Source: Puffinus mauretanicus (taxonomy: Eukaryota > Chordata > Aves > Procellariiformes > Procellariidae). Taken from it: a stretch of DNA of 64,000 nucleotides. Location of the stretch: assembly GCA_023333565.1 (NCBI GenBank), contig JAJKFH010000948.1, positions 2,430,001 to 2,494,000 on the forward strand, in the 5' to 3' direction. Below the pieces are notes generated by a model that had not been told where the DNA came from, ran no database searches, and saw nothing but the letters and a program-made list of their open reading frames with translations. Each line of letters begins with the position of its first letter. The stretch's first letter is position 1. The position numbers were made by a program, and so were the translations under genes. Positions 1-12,756 of this stretch are shown piece after piece.

Positions 1-1420
1 GGGAAGAGTCCTTTCAGCAGCATTGATCAAAAAGATTTTGTATAATAAACAAGGAAACTCTTAGTAGTTATTTCCCAGTATATTCAGGAAAAGTTTATGT
101 TTTGAACTGTCTTTACTGATAAAGAAGAGTACATGAAAGAAATGATTCTACCATCAGTTTCTCTTGCTATTGAAAACCCAATACAAGACTGTGAATACTA
201 GTTAGTCTCTTGGCTCCCCAAAGTCCATCTGAAAGACCCTTTCCCTGACTTCTACACCCAAAGAGACCCTCTAGAGATTTTTTCCTACTGTTCAAGCACA
301 CAGACAGATAAGGTTCCTTTGCAGAAAGGGCACAATTGATATTTTGAATGAAGAGAGTTGTACTTGCTATTAAATTACTACTTTTTTTAGATGTAAACAA
401 AGAAGACGTCATGCTATAAATTATTCAACAGCTGTTAAACAGAAACATTAGGACTCACAGACATTTTAACTTGCTCAGAATTGGAATCTGATTTATTCCC
501 AAATGCAGAAGAAGCAGAAACAATATTTCTGAAATTAATTCAGATACAAAATTATTCAAATAATGTATTAGTCTTAGATTTATAGCTTGTAATCCCAGCA
601 GTTTCTTTGTTCTTTCAGCATTTCATATTTAGCTTGACTTTTTTCTGTAGTTCTCGGTAGTTAATATTAAATATTTTTAATTCATTAATGTCTCTAATAT
701 TTAGACTCGTGGAATTATTTCAGCTTCTTCATTGGCCCATATTTCCATTAGAATTGATCATTCCTGATATAAGTACATTCCATTAATCAAACTAAAAATG
801 AGACATATCAAATGCCAGTAATAACTTAGATATGATCTATTATCTGTTTAGTCACAGCAAGTAATTTCTAGTCTGTTATTCAATATTTCTTTTTTTTTTT
901 TTTTTTCATTTCAGTGTGCTAGGGTAAGTAGCAAAATATGTAATGTCATTCTAAATTTCCTCGCAAGATTAAAAGATAAGAGATGAATACCACTCCCGAT
1001 TTTCTGCCTTGTAACTTGAGGATCTCCCTTCACATGTTGAAGTTACATGAAACTTAACTTTGGAATTCTTCTGCTCGCAGCAGGGCTTGGGACAAGATGA
1101 ATTTCAGAGATGTCCTCCAAATGTCTGGCTTCACTGTTTATACCAGTGGAAAAAGACATTCTAATGTGATGCTCAAAGCTATGCTGATAAAATGCATCAA
1201 CACCAGCAGGAGCAGATAGACCTCAGATCTTGCTCCTGCCCACCCAGCTGCCTTGATAGAAACTAGTTCCCACCCAGAAGTGTTATGTTAATCTAGTGCC
1301 TAAAAGGATTTAGAAAGAGCTCAGGACCATTACTTTGCTCACACTGGTACAAAGCCTTTTGCCTATTGCTCTCCTATTCCATCAGGTGGTTACATTGACT
1401 GAGAAGTTCATAAAATAATA
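1..1420. other. Intergenic, no feature recognised
   Basis: AT-rich DNA with only short open frames lacking domains and one T17 run. Nothing resembles an exon of a known neighbour. Confidence 0.5.
890..906 (+). repeat. T17 homopolymer
   Basis: Seventeen T bases followed by catttcag. No exon is recognised after it. Confidence 0.85.
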
Positions 1421-1583
1421 TACATTGGAAGGGACCTCTGGAGGTCATCTATTCCGCCACTGCCAGCCTCCCCAAGCTGGGTCAACTTACATCAGGTTGC
1501 TCAGGACCTTGTCCAGTTATGTTTTGAATATTTCCAAAAATGGAAACTCCACACCATCTTTGGGCAACCTGTTCCAATGTGTG
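1421..1583 (-). mobile_element. CR1 3'-end fragment
   Basis: A 160-base stretch containing tggaagggacctctggaggt and, further on, caacctgttccaatg, matching the reverse complement of the CR1 3' untranslated region. It is diverged and lacks any coding part. Confidence 0.75.
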
Positions 1584-4500
1584 TTTGTGTTTGACAGATG
1601 AGGCTGACTCAGGCAGACCACAGCCATATGTAGTCCAATTAGTACTTTGCACAGGAGGTGGTCCTTTTGTAGAATTCTAGTTTGTTGTAAAACACTTGTA
1701 CAGTGCTACAAATGAATGAAAATTTCATAAAATCTAAGGTCCAATCTTTCATACTTTGTCATATATATCATCCTTATTCTTTCAAGTCAAGGCAGGAACA
1801 GCACTATCTAAATAGGAGCAACAAACTTTACGTGTTTACTCACCATCTCAGCACAGCCATTTCCTTAGCTCCTGTCCGTGAATCTAAACCACGCTGATAC
1901 ATCAGAAACTATTCTTAATCAAGGCTACAGGACTGCATGGAAAAGGTAAAGTACACATTTTCATTTTCTGGAATTAGTGCAACCATATTATTGAAAGGTT
2001 TGTACTTGAATGTGATGAAAGAAAAACAAGATCTGAAGAATTTCTAAAACCTTCCCAACTGAGAATTGAGTCACCACAGAGAATTTACTGGCAGCATTTT
2101 GTTCTCCAGTTTTTATACCAGCTCTTACAGGATGCTATTTTAGAAGCAGTTGGACATTTTACAGTGTGCTTTTTTCCCTGCAGTTTTTTTGGTAAAACTT
2201 CTTGTTTGCCTGAGAGTACACAAACATTTTGAAGATAATACAGGGATGCTGTATACTCAGATCTTTAATGCTACTAAATGATGCATTCCATACTCCAAAG
2301 ATCACAAAGAGGCAATGAAATGAGACTATGGCTCTAGGAATTTGGATTTAGATGCAATAAAAACCCTAGAAGTACAAGCTGTCAGAGCTATGTACTTGTG
2401 ATTCCTGTGCATTGCATGAGCAGAATTAGGCACTTCACAAAATAGCCCAAAATCCAGCATGTTGACCAGGGAACTGTTTAAAGTTAATAACAGAATGAAC
2501 ACAGTGTCATTCTCCAGGAATAGCATAAGGCACCTGAGAGGTTGCAGAAGAGCAATGCATTTTTTTTCCCTCCTTTTTTTTCCTCCTTTTTTTTCCAAGA
2601 GGGATTGCTGAAAGTGCCACCACTGCTCCTGAACACCTCTTCCGTAGCCGCAGTTAGAGCATTGATTCGGTGGTTCTGAAACAAGGAAGGCTGAAGGCCT
2701 GGGACTCACTGCCCTGAGCCATTTGCCCAGTTGTGAGACTTCTGGATTCTGATCTCTGCTAAAGCTTCTCTGTTCTCCGTTGACCCTAAAGCTGTCTAAC
2801 ATTAAATTGTCTTAGAGATCCACAGACTCAGGGATATTCTTGCTTGTCCTGTTGGCTCCACATATTTGGCATTATCTTCTGGTAATATATATGTACCTAT
2901 GGAATATACTTCCTCCCTGCAGCTGTAAGACTTAGTTACTTTTATGGGCAAAGTGAACCCTCAGCATCCCTAAAGGGTGTGCAAGCCACAGGTTCATAAT
3001 AGAATGATGGACACTGACACCACTGTCTAAGAGAAAACTGAACACAGCTTGGGACTTCACTGCTCTTCTTTCTAGTTTCAGCTTCCCAACTCAACTTAGC
3101 CAGGAGATATTTTAGCAGATGCGGAACTTCAGTTGTGGCTTATATAGAACCTGCAAGCTTACATAGATTTATCTATATATTGTATCTGGCACTGAGGACC
3201 TTTCCTGTATGTTCTCATTATTGCAATTACCACTGAAGTTGATGATAGTTGTCCTTTTCTTATCGCCAAATTCAATTCCTGCTAGCAGTCTTTTAATTAA
3301 TTCTGATGTTCACTAGACCAATCACCAGAGAAAGGCAAAAGGGGCTTATAAGATTTCATTTGCCCATGCTTACTCCTACTGAAAATTATGACTCAGGGAG
3401 AAGAGGAGGCCAATATGTAGCACTGAATGATTCATCACAAATATTTCAGAACTCTGACAGGAGTTATCATTAAAGCTTTTATAAATGTATTTCCTGGAAA
3501 GAATCCCGTGGTTCAGATCTTCCAGTGTGGGCAGACTTGGTTTCACCCAAAACGAAAGCGGGCAACAGTAGCTTCAAGCAAGGCTTATAGTCTTCCAAAT
3601 TTCTACCCTCCTGTGAGATAATTTCAATAAATTTTGGATTTACGTCCATTTTCCCCAAGCTTTTAGAACTGGCAAATAAAGACTGTATGTGTTTTGTAAA
3701 TGCAACCCAAACACAATTCCTGGGGAATTTGGTAGTTGGGCGCTAGTCAAAGAAAAGTTCTTGAGAACTAAGAGAAAGTAGTATATTTTTTATTAGACTA
3801 ATTTGCATACACAGAAAAAATAGGAAAATGTTAATATACAGAAAGTTTTCTTTGTGTATTGAGCAGAAGGAACAAATTTTAAAGCTGAACAGAAAATTGA
3901 GTTCTTCCTCTTGTGCAAACCAAAAATACGCATATCCTTATACCTGATCATTTTGCTATGACTGCTGAAGCTTTTCCGTCTGAATCTCACTCAACCAAAA
4001 GAACAGTAGAACTCTTCCAGATGTTTACCTATTGTACCAGTTAAAATCTGTGGCAGCTGAAACAAAGGAGTGATTGAGCACCTTCATTTAAAATGAAAAA
4101 CTGAAACAGAAAATGTTTAATCTTGGATCACAAAAAGTGTAATCGAGGTACAATCTGAATACCGATAAGCATAATAGTGTCCCAGGTACCACCTGCACTT
4201 TCTTCACAGACACCAAGGTGTAGGTGATAAACTCTTACAGCACCTGCCACCAGGGAGCTCACCCAGCAAAAGCTGTCTCTGCTGTGCATCAGTATAATTT
4301 CAACATTCACATTATTCAATAAAGTTGTCTTGAAAGAATGGGTCACTGTGGAGGGGTCCCAGCAATTCAGTCCTCCCACTTTGGGCCATCAGTGTTGAGC
4401 ATTGCCTAATCCCTGATCACCAACACTATTCAGCATGAGCTTCCTGCTGCCCAGATGTGTCTTTGGAGAAAAAAACCTGTGAAGAAATGTGTGGACACAG

Positions 4501-5454
4501 CTATAGCTGAGAAACAACCTGATGACTGAGTGGTAGAAGAAAGAGCTGCATCTCTGACTTAGAAATCAGTTCTGGACTTATAAATCAGTCCAGCTGTCTG
4601 AAATTAGAGCCTATAGCTACTTCACCACAGACCTACGGTCTCTCTCACACTGAGCTGGACCTGGCACACAGCGCCTTAGATGCCCGAGCAATTTATATTG
4701 CTATGGCCTTCTATCTGCAAATCTGTAGCCTTCTTGACATTCAGAGCTTTGTAACCCTTCACACAGCTGCCCGGGCAGTACTTTCCCTTGTTTTCCTCAT
4801 GCTATCATTCTTATGCTGCTGTGGCCATGGCCTTACACCTGCAAACCCCAATACTCTTGTTATGGAAGGTTCTCATGGAAAATGGTTGCCACCAGTGTGA
4901 GAATCACCCCTTCTTTCTCACTTTTCCTACCCCTGGATTGTAGCTTTTGGTTTGCATCATGGGGAAAATACTACCTGGGGTGAGGAATGCAACAGGTCAC
5001 ATTTTTCTGGGTTTCCCATTTCTTTTGCACTACTTGGCACAGCTTGTTGTTCTTTTTCTTCTTTTTGTCCTGATCAGGCTGCTGTCCTGAGCCATCCTTC
5101 ATTTTTCTTTCAAGGAGTAGGGGCGAGCCTTGCCTCTGGGAAGGTGATGTGTTTATTTCTATTAAAGCCTTTTCTGTGAATAAAGACCAGCCACAGTCCT
5201 CCTGCCCTATTAGCATTTCCAACTTGTCCAGGATGATCTGAAAAATGCGTCTGACCACATTTTTTTGCAATGTGAAAGATGCTTATGATGTGGGGCTTAA
5301 TTATTTCCAAACCTCTTTTCAAAAGTGATAGAGACTTTTGTGACCAGTACCTCCTGTTCCTGACCCCTAGTAGTATGGTTGGCATAACTAACGCCCTTTA
5401 ATAGAGCAAATGGCCATTCTCTGTGACCAGGATGGTCATGTATCAGTCCCCTTT
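1584..5454. other. Intergenic, no gene recognised
   Basis: The longest frame (2326-2802, minus, 158 codons) has no recognisable domain and runs through A/G-rich low-complexity sequence. I see no splice-bounded exon. The stretch 4.4-5.4 kb is somewhat richer in C and T and may contain weak relatives of the 50-bp repeat. Confidence 0.45.
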
Positions 5455-5610
5455 TCCCTCCTTATCAGGTCCTGAAGATCCTGTGCACCAGACAGATTTC
5501 TTCTTCCCCTCCCAATCGGCCTCAAAGTTCCTGAGCACCAGGCTGACTACTGCCCTCCTTACTGGCCTTGAAGGTCCCAGGCATCTGGCCAGCCAGCTTG
5601 TGATGTCCCC
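5455..5610 (+). repeat. Degenerate tandem repeat, about 50 bp unit
   Basis: Three copies of a unit running CCCTCCTTAY-GGCCT-GAAG-TCC-G-RCACCAG-C-GACT (positions about 5456, 5506 and 5553). Weaker relatives may occur from about 5070. The open frame at 5423-5656 spans it and is repeat-derived. Confidence 0.5.
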
Positions 5611-5893
5611 GTCACAGAACAGGGAAGCGTGGCAGTACACAGAGCACTGTCTATAAAATCAAGCAGTCACAGGTCCTAAGTGAGACTTGGGCTGGAACTG
5701 CTGCTGGAAGGCAAAACCCATGATCCCTCGGATGCCTCCACTGTCATCTGCTTCCTCCAAGGATTGGGTGAGGTGACTTCTGTTCTTTTACCTATTTTGA
5801 GTCTCAGTTATGATTGTTATATTGATACGGCAAGCCAAGTATTAAGATTTGACCCAATCTCCAGAGGGTCCAGGTGATTAGAAACCATAAGCT

Positions 5894-6015
5894 AAGCTAT
5901 GCTATAAAATTCTGTGCTACGCTACTTATAAAATTGTGCTACACTGATTTTGCTTATTAAAATCCTGTGCTACTCTGCTCATAAAATTCTATGCTATGCT
6001 GATCATGAAATTCTG
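5894..6015 (+). repeat. Degenerate tandem repeat, about 24-29 bp unit
   Basis: Five diverged copies of a unit resembling AAAATTCTGTGCTAYGCTGC then TCAT, with spacing changes between copies. It is followed by ataaagctttaattg. No coding potential. Confidence 0.7.
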
Positions 6016-9000
6016 TTAAAAAATAAAGCTTTAATTGTAACTACAACTTAGTGCTGTCATCATTCTGCCGATGATCCCTAAAAGAACCTGTCTGTCCCCA
6101 TAGTGTCGGGTGACAACTTTCTAAACAGACTATATATATATACACCTCCTACACCAGTCCCATATGTAACAGAAACACCTTGAAAAACAGAAACCCTTGC
6201 CATAGCTCTGTAAAAATTCATGCACATTGATGGGTACCCATAATTCTTTACCACCACTATGTTGACCTGTTTTCTTAAAATATCAGAGTTTTCTGGGGCC
6301 ACAGATGCAACTTCACAATTACCTTCCAAAAGTCAAGGAGACATGTTTGTTCTGATCAGTCTTTGAGTCTTTGTTTCAGTGCCGATCACGTTGGTGTGCT
6401 GCTGTTGGCTCACTCCTTGTATCTCACAACCTCCAAGTGCATGGCCAGGCAAAGATCAGTTTTGGGAGCCTCAACCAACGGAAGTGGATGGACCAAGTTT
6501 TCTCCTGAAAAGGACTATTCAGAGAAGGAGTCATTCTCATAGCATCACTTATTGGCTCTTCCTCCTTTGCAACCCCTGAACCCTCAGATGGGTTTTATGG
6601 AACAAAGCTTGCTATTGTGAATGCTGTTCTCATTGGCTGTGTTGGGGAATGTGTATGTTAAACGCTGTAATCTCAGGAACCTGTCTTGCAGATACTATCT
6701 CAGACTTTGCTGGCAAAGACTTGGTTAAAATTGTTCACAAAGTCCATACATAAGATGCTCATTATGACAAGGCAGTCGTGCCTATGGCTGGATAGAAGTA
6801 CCTAACCACATGACTTGCCTGATTGAATAAAGCTTTTGAATTCTCCTTTATGCAGGGTACTCCTGAACTTTTCTGCATTCTCATAGAGACAGTTCATCTG
6901 CTAGTCACAGCTTCTGTGAATGATACTCTGATTACTTTTTCAGCAAAGCCTATGAACACACATCCTAATAAGTTCTCCAGGATGGCCTATAGGTATCATA
7001 CTTTCCTCCTGCTTCTAAGAGCATGGGAGGAGAGACATCAGCTACCCTGCACATGCAACTTGTGCCATAGCAGGTCATCCTGACAACAGAGAACGGACAC
7101 CACAAGGACTTCTTTAACCAGCAGTCAGTCCAGTTAGTAGCTCAATACTGCGTGAAGAGTGCTTCTGCATAGCAAGTCAGTAAAACCTCCCCCACTCAAG
7201 AGCAGGGGCAAGTAACGGCAGTACTGGTGTGTGAGTGAGTCCCAAAAGTCAAACATACCCAAAAAAGCATGCAGCCTCCATCACCCTTCCCATGTTCTTC
7301 AAATGACAGTGCTATTATCAGAATGAAGCTTCCTATTTCAAGCATACAAAATATGCCATTGCATTCATCCTTAGAAACAGAACTAGTTATCACACTTACA
7401 TAATGTGATATGTTTCTCCTGGAGAAACAGCAATCACAACATCCCTTTGTACGTCCCCACACCTCTTAGGCTGGGGAACTGGTTTTTTAACTCTTTCCAA
7501 CTTCCCAATTTTGTCATGAGCTTTACTAAGCTGTAATTCCTCTGCTTTTTCTACCCCTCCCAGTCCAGCAGCAAGAGCAGGCGGAGAAGCGGCAGCCACA
7601 ATGGCAGCAGTGGCAGGCAATATGTCCTCACAAAGAGTGCTGAACTGAGATAGTCATGCATGGCACAAAGCTCTCTTTTCTGGCATGGAGTGGCACAGTC
7701 ACATCTCCTGGCACAGTTACATGCTATGAATTGAGCAGACCAGCAGTGAGGGAGAGATGTGGTGCTAGAGAGTCACGTAAGTGACTGTCTATCCTGGTAA
7801 ATTAAACATGGCTGAGACCTTTGTTAAGCCCAAAAGTCGACTTGGTGTGAAATGACTCTGCTGGTAAATTCTCTGCCCCAGACTCCCAACAAGATAACTA
7901 CGTCCCACCTGCAAATTAGCGTTCACAGAATACAACAACCCATGCTTGTTACAAATATTCCTGCAAGTCTCTCTCACCTGCCATAGCTGACGCTGGGCCC
8001 ATGATCCAACACACTGTCACTCCCTGCTGACTCAACCGCTGATGATGCTTGAATCAGACGCCCACCCACCACTCCTCAGGGGCAACCCTCCGCTCCCAGT
8101 GGGCTCCACACAGCCCGGCTCAGACCCTAAGCTCAGGAGCTCAGCCATACAGCAGAAGTGGCAACATCCAAGCCTCGCCACCTGAGCCCATGGCAGGCAG
8201 TGTACAAGGATGGAAACCCTCGACATCTGCAACCCTCTTCACAAAGAGGCACCAGTAGGACAGGAGCATCTTCTGGTGGGACCACACTTGACATGACCAG
8301 ATCCACGTACATAATGTTCACACAGGGAGGGCTATATCGAGATGGACATGGCTATATCTGAGCAAGGAAGGAGAGCTGGTGTCGAGTGCTGTGCCACCGT
8401 CTTTTACTTTGGAATCTTCTGACCCCTGATGTGTCCTGGTCACCAACCCCATGATAGGCAAAGCCATGGTGGAGATTGCTCCCCCAGATAACTCACCCAT
8501 GACTGGAGCATTTTGCCAAGTGCAACTTCACCAATTTTTTGCGTGCTTGACTGGACTAACACTCATCCTGACTATGAGGCTCCTTTTAATAGGAGTGCTG
8601 AATTCACACACAATCACACGGTCCTAGGCACCGCCTCGCCTCATCAGTGGCCATGAGGGCTGCCATTTCCTCAAATCTACAAGTGGCTACTTTTTAGCTG
8701 TCAACAATTTATTGCATGAGAAGACCCTGGAGATTGGCGTGGCCTCAGGGATGGTGTGAGGGCATGGCAGGTCTCCTGGCATCATTCTGAAGGGCTGCAT
8801 CACAGGCAGCATGCTGAAACGCTATGGCCTTCCCTTTGTGGGGAATGGATAATGACCAATGATAACTTCCAAGCTGTAGGAAAGGAAATATTATCACATT
8901 AATAAAGAGCTAATGTTAGTTACAGTTAGTGCAGAGTGTGGGCCAAAGTAATGCCAGTTAATAGGTTCCAGGGTCACTTTCATATGGTTTAGTTTACTCA

Positions 9001-10189
9001 TATAAAAACAGTCATAAGGGCTGTTGCAGAGGTGGCGTTCAGTAAGGCTGTGCTGTTTACTCTGGCAATGAACAATATGAAGAAAAACTGGTGCACAGTA
9101 ACTAGCTCAGGAGTGATCACTTCCTGGCATAAGCCCCAATGACACTGTAGACTTAATTCTAAGAAAAAAATGCTTGTTGCAAATAATTTGATGTTATGTA
9201 ATTTCTCTCCTCAGAAAAATTATGCTGCACAGAAAATTGACACGCTTTCATTCACCTGACTGTATAAAAATACATTTTATAAAAAAGAGAAACATGAATT
9301 ATGAATGGCTTAGGCTACCACAGAAAAAAGATACATGTATGGGAAATTAAGAGTTTGATGACGCTTTTCTGTAGTTTTTCTATTGAGGTGAAGTATGTTG
9401 GTTAGCATATGACTAACTCTCTCATTCTTTTGGTAGGAAAAAAAAAATGTGTAAAAATTATATACCTTATTATCATACAGTATGTCTGTGATCGTGACTT
9501 CTAAAGCTAGAAGAAAATAGAAAAGAGACCTTTCTTAATCATCGCTTGGTATTAATACAAAGGCACCAGAAGGAGTAGATGAAACAAACCATTTAAGTTA
9601 ATATACACTTGTCAAGCAAGAAGCAGTATGATGGCATGACTCCAGTCTCTCAGAGGACGGAAATTTTTTTGTTCAGTGAAAGTTGATATCCCAGTAAACC
9701 GCCCAGCACAGAAATAGGAAATGAAGTTAAAGGCAAAGCTCTTCCATTCCTCTCATCTTTTCTCCCTGCAGTAATAAATTATTTTGTTTAATACTATGGG
9801 AGTGTACAGAGGACAAAGCAAGCCATAGCTTGTCATCAGACCTTGACAAAACTAGAAATAAGTTTTCTTTTATTGTCAACATACAATGACACTTTTCATA
9901 GTACTACTACAGGTGTCAGCTCCCTATAAATACTTCTGCCCTATTACAGGTAAGCAATACTTAGAGGACAGAAACCAATTGAATGAAAACGTATCCCTTG
10001 CTAAATGAACAGTCAAAGGAGTGCCAGCAGTGTCATGTAGCAGATTCTGGATGACACTCATGTCACAGTTCATTTGGATCTCTCCAATTTAAAGGACAAT
10101 GTAATATACTCTGTATACCAATCTTTATTTCATTACCTGATTAGGTAAAAACCAAACAAGGGCTCAATCCCCTTTCAACAGACTAGTCT
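6016..10189. other. Intergenic, possibly an old unrecognised retroposed or viral sequence
   Basis: No gene is supported. Between about 6.4 and 8.9 kb base composition is more balanced than its surroundings and short frames change often, as in decayed coding sequence (for example EKTLEIGVASGMV near 8.73 kb and VTNPMIGKAMVEIAPP near 8.45 kb, plus strand). I could not match them to a family. Confidence 0.3.
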
Positions 10190-10280
10190 AACTTGATAAT
10201 TCCCTAATTCATACCTTCATTAATTCACAAATTCATTAACTCACAAAGGCACTAACTCACAAATTCACTCTCTCATCCAG
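10190..10280 (+). repeat. Short degenerate repeat of the ATTAACTCACAAA type
   Basis: Successive blocks attcataccttc, attaattcacaa, attcattaactcacaa, ggcactaactcacaa and attcactctctc show a 12-16 base period. It lies beside the ERV remnant and might be part of its lost LTR. Confidence 0.45.
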
Positions 10281-10635
10281 TGTACATGTTGCTCTCACTT
10301 TAGCCTAACGGCGCTGCTCCCAGCATACATCAGGCTTTAGCACAGCCTTGTGTTAGGCCAAAACCTGTGCAGGAGTCAAATGAATACCCACACTCCACCA
10401 CATGGTATAGGCCAAAAGTCTAGTAAATCCCATGCCTCAGTGAGTGGAGGTACTGTTACTCTTCTTGCCTTACTGAGCGTGAGGGTAGGGGAAAGCTTTG
10501 AGCACTTTCATGGAAGTCTAGCATTACAGTTTGTTATTAGGTAACATACTTTCAATGTGGTGATGTTAGTAATAAATCTGGATTCATAAACATACTAATA
10601 GAAAACAAATAAAATACCGAACAACAATACAATGG

Positions 10636-10917
10636 TCATAGATGCAATATAAGATGCATTATGCCTGTTGCAGATGGTGCATAACCCATAAAAATGTCAT
10701 ACCAATGATGTCTAGTAGTTTGTTCAACTCCTGTTGCAATCTTGACAATCTGGTCAGTATCATACCTGATAGCAATAATCATCTGTTTTTGATAAGCAAT
10801 TGCTTTTTTATATTTGGTGATTAAAATTTCCAGTTCTTCAGTTTGAGAATGTACCATGTCCCATATTGGTCCTGAGGGTCCTGTCCAAGTTGTAGGCCAA
10901 TATTCCACCAGCATCAA
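10636..10917 (-). pseudogene. Probable retroviral Env transmembrane-subunit remnant
   Basis: A 93-codon minus-strand frame has a heptad-like helical stretch (EELEILITKYKKAIAYQ), then HHWYDIFMGYAPSATG ahead of a short hydrophobic end. A Trp-containing motif before a membrane segment is typical of retroviral Env, and the location after pol fits. It is a fragment and the identification is by pattern only. Confidence 0.4.
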
Positions 10918-11317
10918 TGTGAATTGGCTTTTTGGTTTCTATAAAATCATTCTCTCATTACACAGGATATCACAAAGCAAAACCAATATATATACAACCC
11001 AATTTTCACTTAAGTACAACCATCATATCATCATATCATACACTGGGCCTAAATAACAGGCACTTGAGGTCATATTACTCATACAAGAGTCTTGTATTAC
11101 TAAATGCTCAGGGCAGTACTGTTCATGGTTTCCCCATTTTACATCCATGAGTATTGATTAGGTTACCTTTGTTATCCATGCATTTGCTCCCTTGAACTAA
11201 CAGCCATATTCTATTAGCTATAATAATGGGGAGAGGGGCATATTGGTAACTGACTTGCCCTATTTATGGTATGGTAATAAATAGAGCCACTCAACAGACT
11301 ACTTTTGCTTTCTACCC

Positions 11318-11569
11318 CTAAGCTTTCATAAAATGGAGTTTACAATACTGGCACCAATCCAATAATAGAGTCCCTAACATAGTAGGATTCCCACTATGGA
11401 TCCAATTGGCTTGTTGTTCATATTCATTTATAATAAAGGCTTGCATGGTAACACAAGCAATGCCACTGCTAGTATTAGATTTGTGAACACCAGCATACAT
11501 TTCCTTGAAAATCTTTTGGAGTTTTTTCCAAGGTATTGGTAGTTGAATCTTTCCAATCATTATATCCAC
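11318..11569 (-). pseudogene. Unassigned ERV open-frame fragment
   Basis: An 83-codon minus-strand frame between the integrase and Env-like pieces. No catalytic motif is recognised; it may be the integrase C-terminal region or the Env surface part. Included because it lies inside the ERV block and is in the same orientation. Confidence 0.3.
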
Positions 11570-11609
11570 GGTCTGACCAATTATAGCTTGTTTTCTTAAT
11601 GGTCCTAGC

Positions 11610-11792
11610 CTATAGGACCTGATATAGTTTACTTGTCCAGTACCTCAAAGGACTTTTCCTTCCCCTTCCTTGTTTGTTGTTGACTTTGGACAGAGAATCC
11701 TTAATTTCATTATCAAATCCACTGATTGTCACTATATGATCTGCTTGTTTCTTAGTAATTGGCCAACCTCGCCTTCTGGTATGCTGATGCAA
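11610..11792 (-). pseudogene. Retroviral integrase amino-terminal remnant (ERV pol)
   Basis: The frame reads MHQHTRRRGWPITKKQADHI, resembling the His-containing part of the integrase zinc finger followed by the basic WPITKKQA-type helix. The expected Cys pair is not visible, and the frame stops soon afterwards. Position 3' of RNase H supports the assignment. Confidence 0.5.
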
Positions 11793-12039
11793 GTCATATG
11801 CTCCAGTATGTCCAAATCATTCATGCAGCCATTCAGCACTCAACGCAGAAAAATGGCCATGAGTACTGAATGGCTAGGTAAATACCATCATTTTCTGGTG
11901 TGCTGTTACATGCCCTATAGTAATAGGATGACAGTTGGCAATATCTTGTATTTGCTCCCAATATTTGCTTCCCTATATATTGAGATATATGGGGAATTTG
12001 CCCAATTTCCTAGCCATTGTGTAGCACTAGCTCATACAG

Positions 12040-12319
12040 CGTAGGAATCAGCGTATATGGCCTGTGCACTACTTATAAGAGCTAATACTATGGCATAGAG
12101 CTCTGCTAATTGAACAAAACCTTTTATTCACTCAGTTACTATAGGTTCTCTGGCTACAAATACAGCAGCAGCCATTCCTTGCCATTTACCCTGTATTTTG
12201 CGAGCACTCCTGTCAGTAAACCAGACACCACCTGGTTGACAGGGGTTGAATTCAGGGGCATCCTGGATAGATAAGCAAGGAGGCTCCATGTATTCAATGG
12301 GCATTCCTATATGCTCCAC
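12040..12319 (-). pseudogene. Retroviral RNase H remnant (ERV pol)
   Basis: The minus-strand frame 12319-12128 contains WFTDRSARK, the first catalytic Asp region of RNase H (the usual Gly after Asp is replaced by Arg). Beyond a stop, AELYAI near 12085 matches the Glu motif, and an ADSYAV-like stretch near 12045 the next Asp motif, followed by another stop. Order and spacing fit RNase H of a retroviral polymerase. The reading frame is interrupted, so no active enzyme is possible. Confidence 0.7.
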
Positions 12320-12756
12320 AACTTCTGTAACTTTATTCTCCTTAGTTAAGCCATCTACATTTTCATGATGATAGATATACAGTACTCACCTCCGTACAGG
12401 GGTCTTACATGCTACACCTAAAGCTACTGGTTTACCAGAAAGCATAGGTTTAAGAACAGGTATTGGCAATATAATTTTACGCTCCTTCACTGGGTCAAGG
12501 GTTCAGTCACTGCCAGTCCTTTGTACGCTGCTAACAGAATCTTTTCAAAAGTGGAAAGATTGTGCTCATCACTGACAGATATACATATATACTGCACAAC
12601 AGTGACCTCGTGTGGTAATTTTAATGTTTCTCGTTCTTTAGACAATACAGCATGAACAATGGTCGGACTGTTTAAAACATGCACTAAGGGAGTAAATGTA
12701 TATAGCGGAGTCCCTGCCAAGTGGAAGCAAATCGCTCCCTACCTGCATCTAGTACT

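Larger units (their letters stand above)
10636..12720 (-). mobile_element. Endogenous retrovirus internal region, broken (pol to env remnants)
   Basis: Reading on the minus strand from 12720, fragments occur in retroviral order: a region upstream of RNase H (12720-12390), RNase H (about 12220-12040), the integrase amino-terminal region (about 11790-11610), unassigned sequence, and a probable Env transmembrane piece (10917-10636). Many stops and frameshifts break every gene, and no paired LTRs were recognised, so it is a dead relic. The CR1 at 12757 abuts its 5' side and may have removed or displaced the rest of pol. Family assignment is not possible by eye. Confidence 0.7.

Noticed and set aside
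2326..2802. 158-codon minus-strand frame
   Set aside because: No domain, low-complexity Lys/Glu stretch, no splice context and no relation to neighbours.
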